Source of the DNA: Psychrosphaera haliotis
GTDB taxonomy: Bacteria; Pseudomonadota; Gammaproteobacteria; Enterobacterales; Alteromonadaceae
Direction: 5' to 3'
DNA: 64,000 bases
Assembly: GCF_039523615.1 (NCBI RefSeq)
Contig: NZ_BAAAFQ010000004.1
Coordinates: 1 to 64,000 of the forward strand
Below the pieces are notes generated by a model. It saw nothing but the letters and a program-made list of their open reading frames with translations. It had not been told where the DNA came from and did no database searches. This document shows, piece after piece, positions 58,899 to 64,000 of this stretch (its first letter is position 1; the number at the start of each line of letters is the position of its first letter). A program made the translations under genes and the position numbers.

Positions 58899-61250
58899 TT
58901 ATGCGCAATTTTCCGTCGAAATACGCTCAATTGGCTGACTTAATGCGACATCTAGCACTTCATCAATCCACTTAACAGGTTTAATAGTTAAGTCTTTCTT
59001 CACATTTTCTGGTATCTCTTCCAAATCTCTTTCATTTTCATGCGGTATTAGAACAGTTTTAATGCCGCCACGATGGGCCGCAAGAAGCTTTTCTTTTAGA
59101 CCACCAATGGCTAAAACTTCACCACGTAAAGTAATTTCACCAGTCATTGCCACGTCAGCTTTAACCGGGTTACCCGTTAAGCTAGAAACAAGAGCCGTTA
59201 CCATACCAATACCAGCACTTGGACCATCTTTTGGCGTCGCCCCTTCTGGCACGTGCACATGAATGTCACGTTTTTCAGAGAAGTCAGCGTTTATTCTCAA
59301 ACCCTCTGCGCGGCTTTTCACCACAGTCATAGCAGCTTGAATTGACTCTTTCATTACATCGCCTAACGAGCCTGTATAAACCAGTTTACCTTTACCTGGT
59401 ACCGTCGCACACTCAATTGTCAGTAAGTCACCGCCAACCTGAGTCCACGCCAAACCAGTAACTTGACCAATACGGTCATCTTCATCTGCTTTGCCGTAAT
59501 CATAACGACGCACACCAGAATACTCTGATAGGTTATCCCCATTAACAACAACACTCTTAGTATCTTTGTTAGTTAGGATTTGAGTAACTACCTTACGACA
59601 AATTTTTGATATCTCTCGTTCTAAACTACGAACACCCGCTTCTCTTGTGTAATAACGAACAATATCAATTATTGCACTGTCTTCCAGCGTTAGTTCGCTA
59701 TCCTTAAGACCGTTTCGTTTAATTTGCTTACTGATAAGATGTTGATTTGCAATATTAAGCTTTTCATCTTCTGTATAACCAGCCAAACGAATAACTTCCA
59801 TTCGGTCTAATAAAGGACCTGGAATATCCATGCTGTTTGACGTCGCAACAAACATTATGTCTGACAAGTCATAATCAACTTCTAAGTAGTGATCGTTAAA
59901 TGCAGCATTTTGTTCTGGGTCTAATACTTCTAATAACGCCGACGATGGGTCGCCACGCATGTCAGAGCTCATTTTATCAATTTCGTCCAAAAGGAATAAT
60001 GGGTTTTTAACACCAACCTTACTCATCTTTTGAATTATTTTGCCTGGCATTGAACCTATGTAGGTTCTGCGATGGCCTCTAATTTCTGCTTCATCACGAA
60101 CACCACCTAGCGCCATACGAACGTATTTACGCCCTGTCGCTTTTGCAATTGATTGGCCTAGTGAAGTTTTACCAACGCCTGGAGGTCCCACCAGACAGAG
60201 AATAGGCCCTTTTAATTTACTGGTTCTTTGTTGAACGGCTAGATACTCTAAAATACGCTCTTTTACTTTATCTAAACCAAAGTGATCAGAGTCCAAAACG
60301 TCCTGTGCTTTATTTAAGTCTTTTTTAACTTTGCTGCGCTTTTTCCATGGAACGCCTGTCATCCAATCTATATAGCCACGAACAACTGTTGCTTCCGCTG
60401 ACATAGCAGACATCATTTTTAACTTTTTAAGTTCTGCACGAGTCTTTTGTTCAGCTTCTTCTGGCATACCGGCTTCAGAAATTTTCACTTCTAAAGCTTC
60501 AAATTCATCAACGCCCTCTTCCGATTCACCTAATTCTTTTTGAATCGCTTTCATTTGCTCATTCAAGTAGTATTCGCGCTGGCTTTTTTCCATTTGTTTT
60601 TTAACGCGGCTACGGATTTTCTTTTCTACTTGAAGTAGATCAATTTCACCTTCCATAAGCGCCATTAAGTATTCTAAACGCTCATGAACGTCTTCAATTT
60701 CTAGGGCTTTCTGTTTTTCTTCAACTTTTAATGGCATATGAGATGCCATGGTATCGGCTAACCTATCAGCATCATCAATACCTGTTACCGAAGTTAATAC
60801 TTCCGGAGGTATTTTTTTGTTAAGTTTTATGTAGCCTTCAAACTGGTTTATTGCTGATCTAATTAAAACCTCTTCTTCGCGTTCGTCAGCCATTGCAATA
60901 GCAATTGGCTCAACTTCTGCCTCAAAGAAATCATTGGTTTCCGTAAACTGCAATATTTTGCCGCGAACATTACCTTCAACTAACACTTTTACTGTGCCGT
61001 CAGGTAGTTTCAATAATTGAAGAATGGTTGCTACCGTGCCTACTTTGTACATGTCTTTAGGCTTAGGATCGTCATTGGCTGGGTCAAGTTGCGCAACTAA
61101 AAATATCTTCTTATCCTTTTCCATTGCCTGTTCTAGACATGCAATAGACTTTTCCCGACCAACAAATAGGGGAATAACCATGTGGGGATAAACAACAACA
61201 TCCCTTAATGCTAGCACTGGAATGTTTGAAAGTTCTGCGTCATGCGTCAT
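58899..61250 (-). CDS. lon: ATP-dependent protease Lon
   Basis: 783 residues. N domain (IPVLALRDVVVYPHMVIPLFVGREKSI), AAA+ with Walker A GPPGVGKTSLGQSIA and Walker B PLFLLDEIDK, and Ser-Lys protease domain: VPEGATPKDGPSAGIGM with catalytic Ser, and GGLKEKLLAAHRGGI with catalytic Lys. Full length. Degrades misfolded and regulatory proteins. A sigma32-type promoter lies 40-67 bases upstream. Next to clpX as in E. coli. Confidence 0.97.
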   Translation of the reverse strand: MTHDAELSNIPVLALRDVVVYPHMVIPLFVGREKSIACLEQAMEKDKKIFLVAQLDPANDDPKPKDMYKVGTVATILQLLKLPDGTVKVLVEGNVRGKILQFTETNDFFEAEVEPIAIAMADEREEEVLIRSAINQFEGYIKLNKKIPPEVLTSVTGIDDADRLADTMASHMPLKVEEKQKALEIEDVHERLEYLMALMEGEIDLLQVEKKIRSRVKKQMEKSQREYYLNEQMKAIQKELGESEEGVDEFEALEVKISEAGMPEEAEQKTRAELKKLKMMSAMSAEATVVRGYIDWMTGVPWKKRSKVKKDLNKAQDVLDSDHFGLDKVKERILEYLAVQQRTSKLKGPILCLVGPPGVGKTSLGQSIAKATGRKYVRMALGGVRDEAEIRGHRRTYIGSMPGKIIQKMSKVGVKNPLFLLDEIDKMSSDMRGDPSSALLEVLDPEQNAAFNDHYLEVDYDLSDIMFVATSNSMDIPGPLLDRMEVIRLAGYTEDEKLNIANQHLISKQIKRNGLKDSELTLEDSAIIDIVRYYTREAGVRSLEREISKICRKVVTQILTNKDTKSVVVNGDNLSEYSGVRRYDYGKADEDDRIGQVTGLAWTQVGGDLLTIECATVPGKGKLVYTGSLGDVMKESIQAAMTVVKSRAEGLRINADFSEKRDIHVHVPEGATPKDGPSAGIGMVTALVSSLTGNPVKADVAMTGEITLRGEVLAIGGLKEKLLAAHRGGIKTVLIPHENERDLEEIPENVKKDLTIKPVKWIDEVLDVALSQPIERISTENCA

Positions 61251-61289
61251 ATTAATGAGTTCTCTGCATTCTATAAGTAATAATTAAGT

Positions 61290-61317
61290 ATATGGGGCGA
61301 CTGATAAAAAGTTCAAT
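61290..61317 (-). promoter_or_regulatory. sigma32 (heat-shock) promoter of lon
   Basis: On the minus strand TTGAAC (61316-61311), 13 bases, then CCCCATAT (61297-61290); this fits the sigma32 consensus CTTGAAA-N13-CCCCATNT. About 40 bases before the lon start codon. Confidence 0.75.
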
Positions 61318-61329
61318 TGTTGAAAGCAA

Positions 61330-61356
61330 AAAAGGAGCCAAATGACTCCTTTTTAT
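61330..61356 (-). terminator. terminator between clpX and lon
   Basis: AAAAGGAG (61330-61337) with CTCCTTTT (61346-61353), followed by T on the minus strand. Ends the clpX transcript just before the lon promoter. Confidence 0.75.
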
Positions 61357-61373
61357 AGACGATTGATTAATTA

Positions 61374-62648
61374 TCACTCAGGCAATGCTTGGCTCTTTTG
61401 ATTATCGTAAATCAAAATAGGATCTGACTGTCCAGCAATGACCGATTCGTCAATAACAACTTTAGAAACATCTTCCATAGAAGGTAGTTCATACATGGTA
61501 TCTAGCAAGGTTGCTTCAATAATTGAACGCAAACCACGAGCACCTGTTTTTCTATCCATTGCTTTAGCAGCTATAGCTTTTAAAGCATCTTCTCGAAACT
61601 CTAGTTCCGTACCTTCTAAATCAAACAATGCACCATACTGTTTTGTAAGCGCATTTTTAGGTTCGCTTAGTATTTGTACGAGCGCATCCAAATCTAGTTC
61701 ACCTAAAGTTGCAACAACTGGTAGACGGCCGATAAATTCTGGAATTAATCCATATTTAACTAGATCTTCTGGTTCTACATTTTGGAAATGTTCTGTTAGG
61801 GTCGTTTCATCTTTACTCGACTTAACTTCTGCACCAAAACCAATTGCAGTACCCGTTTCTGAGCGAGCGCTAACAACTTTATCTAGACCAGCGAATGCAC
61901 CACCACAGATAAATAGAATCTTAGACGTATCAACTTGCAAAAACTCTTGTTGAGGGTGTTTGCGTCCACCTTGCGGAGGAATTGATGCAACTGTGCCTTC
62001 AATTAATTTCAATAGCGCTTGTTGTACACCTTCACCTGATACGTCTCTAGTAATAGAAGGATTATCAGATTTGCGTGATATTTTGTCTATTTCATCAATG
62101 TAAACGATACCGCGTTGTGCTTTCTCAACATCGTAGTCACACTTTTGAAGAAGTTTCTGAATAATGTTTTCAACATCTTCACCAACATAACCGGCTTCAG
62201 TCAACGTTGTCGCATCAGCCATGGTAAATGGTACATCTAAAAATCGAGCTAACGTTTCCGCTAACAATGTTTTACCACTACCCGTTGGGCCAATAAGCAA
62301 TATATTACTTTTACCAAGTTCAACGCCGTCACTGTTACCTGACTCTGCATTACGTAAACGCTTATAATGATTATAAACAGCAACACTTAATACTTTTTTA
62401 GCGTGTTTCTGTCCGATAACGTAATCATCTAAGTGGTTACAAATATCTCTTGGTGTCGGCAATGAGTCTGCATCTCTTTTTGGAGAGATTTCTTTAATTT
62501 CTTCGCGAATGATGTCATTGCATAAATCAACGCACTCATCACAAACATATACAGAAGGACCCGCAATTAGTTTTTTAACTTCATGCTGGCTCTTGCCGCA
62601 AAATGAACAATACAGTAGCTTACTGTCATTTTCTGTAGGTTCTGACAT
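61374..62648 (-). CDS. clpX: ClpX, ATPase subunit of the ClpXP protease
   Basis: 424 residues. Zinc-binding domain with four Cys (CSFCGKSQHEVKKLIAG, CDECVDLC), AAA+ with Walker A IGPTGSGKTLLAE, pore loop TLTEAGYVGEDVENII, Walker B IVYIDEIDK, RKH loop region SGEGVQQALLKLIEGT. Carries the IGF-type loop FAGLDKVVSARSETGTAIGFGAE for ClpP docking. Unfolds tagged proteins and feeds them to ClpP. Follows clpP by 81 bases. Confidence 0.97.
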   Translation of the reverse strand: MSEPTENDSKLLYCSFCGKSQHEVKKLIAGPSVYVCDECVDLCNDIIREEIKEISPKRDADSLPTPRDICNHLDDYVIGQKHAKKVLSVAVYNHYKRLRNAESGNSDGVELGKSNILLIGPTGSGKTLLAETLARFLDVPFTMADATTLTEAGYVGEDVENIIQKLLQKCDYDVEKAQRGIVYIDEIDKISRKSDNPSITRDVSGEGVQQALLKLIEGTVASIPPQGGRKHPQQEFLQVDTSKILFICGGAFAGLDKVVSARSETGTAIGFGAEVKSSKDETTLTEHFQNVEPEDLVKYGLIPEFIGRLPVVATLGELDLDALVQILSEPKNALTKQYGALFDLEGTELEFREDALKAIAAKAMDRKTGARGLRSIIEATLLDTMYELPSMEDVSKVVIDESVIAGQSDPILIYDNQKSQALPE

Positions 62649-62729
62649 AGAGTCACCTCACTTTGCTAGCTTGACTAACCTAAGGTTAGTCAATAATTTC
62701 GTATTAACCCAGTAGGTTAACCAATAAAC

Positions 62730-63368
62730 TTACTTTAAATCTCTGCGCGTAAGAATTGAGTCAATTAAGCCATATTCTAGTGCGTCTTCTGGCGTTAAGA
62801 AATTATCACGATCTGTATCTTTAGCCACTTTTTCAATGTCTTGACCAGAGTGCTCAGCCATTAAACGATTTAATTTTTCTTTAATATATAAAATTTCTTT
62901 AGCGTGAATTTCAAAATCAGAAGCTTGACCTTGGAAACCACCTAACGGTTGGTGAATCATGACACGAGAATTAGGTAAGCAGTGACGTTTGCCTTTAGCA
63001 CCACCTGATAATAAGAATGCGCCCATACTTGCAGCTTGACCCATACATACTGTCGCGATATCAGGCTTGATAAAGTTCATCGTATCGTAAATAGATAAAC
63101 CAGCACTAACCGAACCACCTGGAGAGTTGATATAAAGGTAAATGTCTTTATCTGGGTTTTCTGACTCTAAAAACAAAAGCTGAGCACAGATCAAATTCGC
63201 CATTTGATCTTCAACTTGGCCTGTTAAGAAAATGACACGCTCTTTTAAAAGACGTGAAAAAATATCATAAGAACGTTCGCCTTTGGACGTTTGCTCAACG
63301 ACCATTGGAACTAATGCATTGCTTGGCTCTTCAAACCCAGCTGCCACATTACTATTGTGGTTAATCAT
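62730..63368 (-). CDS. clpP: ClpP protease subunit
   Basis: 212 residues. Catalytic Ser in MGQAASMGAFLLSGG, His in RVMIHQPLGG, Asp in DTDRDNFLT; ALVPMVVEQTSKGERSYDIFSRLLKERVIFL is the usual start with a short propeptide. Forms the tetradecameric chamber for ClpX. Between tig and clpX, separated from tig by a hairpin. Confidence 0.97.
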   Translation of the reverse strand: MINHNSNVAAGFEEPSNALVPMVVEQTSKGERSYDIFSRLLKERVIFLTGQVEDQMANLICAQLLFLESENPDKDIYLYINSPGGSVSAGLSIYDTMNFIKPDIATVCMGQAASMGAFLLSGGAKGKRHCLPNSRVMIHQPLGGFQGQASDFEIHAKEILYIKEKLNRLMAEHSGQDIEKVAKDTDRDNFLTPEDALEYGLIDSILTRRDLK

Positions 63369-63386
63369 AAAACTTCCTTAAACAAA

Positions 63387-63421
63387 AATGGCTCGACATA
63401 CTTTATGTATATCGAGCCATT
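63387..63421 (-). terminator. hairpin between tig and clpP
   Basis: AATGGCTCGACATAC with GTATATCGAGCCATT, 15-base stem with one wobble pair, T-rich on the minus strand. Ends or attenuates the tig transcript just upstream of clpP. Confidence 0.75.
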
Positions 63422-63460
63422 AAATCCTTTATTCAACCCTTAAGTCAATGCGATTTTTAA

Positions 63461-64000
63461 TTATGCTTGCTTAGGGTTCATAATTTCGTCAAAGCTGAAT
63501 GATTTATCTTCAACTTTGGCTTTCTCAAGTAACATTTCAATTGCTTGATCTTCTGTCGCTAAGTTACGGATATTTTCCATTAACTTCTCGTCACCGTAGT
63601 AGTGGTTAACTACTTCTGAAGGATCTTCATAAGCTGATGCTTGAGTTTCAATGATTTCTTTTACTTTTGCATCGTCAGCTTTGATGTCGTTTGTACGAAT
63701 GAATTCGCCAAGTAATAAACCAGTGCGTACACGGTCTTTAGCTTGTTGTTCAAACAACTCAGCAGGAAGCTCAGGCATGTTGCTCGCGTCCATTTGGCCG
63801 CCAAAACGTTGCATAGCTTGTTGACGTAAAGCATTTACTTCTTGGTCAACTAACGCTTTAGGAACTTCTAGTTCGTGAGCTTCTAATAAACCTTTAATAG
63901 CTTGCTCTTTAACTTTAGCTTTAAGCGCTTGGCCTAATTCACGAGTCATGTTGTTTTTAACTTCAGCTTTAAGTGCGTCAACGCCGCCCTCTTCAATGCC
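63461..64000 (-). CDS. tig: trigger factor (3' part; start outside the window)
   Basis: The frame is open to the window edge; 179 residues visible, the C-terminal part of a protein normally ~435 long. MTRELGQALKAKVKEQAIKGLLEAHELEVPKALVDQEVNALRQQAM and the arms LPAELFEQQAKDRVRTGLLLGEFIRTNDIKADDAKVKEII are the trigger-factor C-terminal chaperone domain. Ribosome-bound folding helper. tig-clpP-clpX-lon is the standard order. Confidence 0.95.
   Translation of the reverse strand, partial: GIEEGGVDALKAEVKNNMTRELGQALKAKVKEQAIKGLLEAHELEVPKALVDQEVNALRQQAMQRFGGQMDASNMPELPAELFEQQAKDRVRTGLLLGEFIRTNDIKADDAKVKEIIETQASAYEDPSEVVNHYYGDEKLMENIRNLATEDQAIEMLLEKAKVEDKSFSFDEIMNPKQA

Overview
The window looks like the chromosome of a marine gammaproteobacterium of the Alteromonadales, in or near Colwelliaceae (Colwellia/Thalassotalea-like). 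This is inferred from the low GC content, E. coli-like gene order (lon-hupB-ppiD, clpX-clpP-tig, uvrY-uvrC-pgsA-tRNA, psp-sap), a large TonB-dependent receptor and a MGL-PhhA-TyrR-MaiA cluster. Genus cannot be fixed from sequence alone.

Bases 1-5775 are a run of integron gene cassettes, each ending in an attC site (TAACAAG ... GGCGTTA with palindromic inner arms). Cargo: an HNH endonuclease, a methyltransferase, a Tdi1-type immunity protein (DUF1851), two type II toxin-antitoxin pairs (one reversed), a truncated P-loop kinase and small unknown proteins. The array decays to the right. No integrase gene is in view. One attC is split by a 1,195-bp IS110-family element. Its non-coding 5' flank folds like a bridge RNA. 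One loop carries attC-like guide sequence and the other carries sequences matching the element's own ends. This is the most interesting feature of the window.

Bases 6100-19500 hold small accessory genes, mostly on the + strand (GNAT, VOC, GFA, MarC, DUF1456, ATP-grasp, EamA, 2OG oxygenase, SIMPL, FAH-like, methyltransferase-like plus pentapeptide-repeat membrane protein, lipocalin). Two 8-bp microsatellites and a degenerate ~14-bp repeat lie between them. Bases 19493-33859 hold a TonB receptor, GbsR-type regulator plus cydAB (short Q-loop bd oxidase), a BMT5-like methyltransferase with a zinc finger, RraA-like protein, SEC-C protein, RluA-type pseudouridine synthase, serine hydrolase, an ECF sigma trio, an esterase and a Sel1 protein. 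Bases 33860-35110 are a small, decayed cassette-like patch in reverse orientation.

From 36 kb on the content is core genome: YebC-family protein, CorA/ZntB and MscS; a seven-tRNA cluster (4 Gly, 2 Leu, 1 Cys) containing a segmental duplication; pgsA, uvrC, uvrY; aromatic amino acid catabolism (maiA, tyrR, phhA, megL) with a perfect TyrR box before megL-phhA; the psp envelope-stress genes divergent from pspF, which overlaps sapABCDF; then ppiD, tRNA-Asp, hupB, lon (sigma32 promoter), clpX, clpP and the 3' part of tig.
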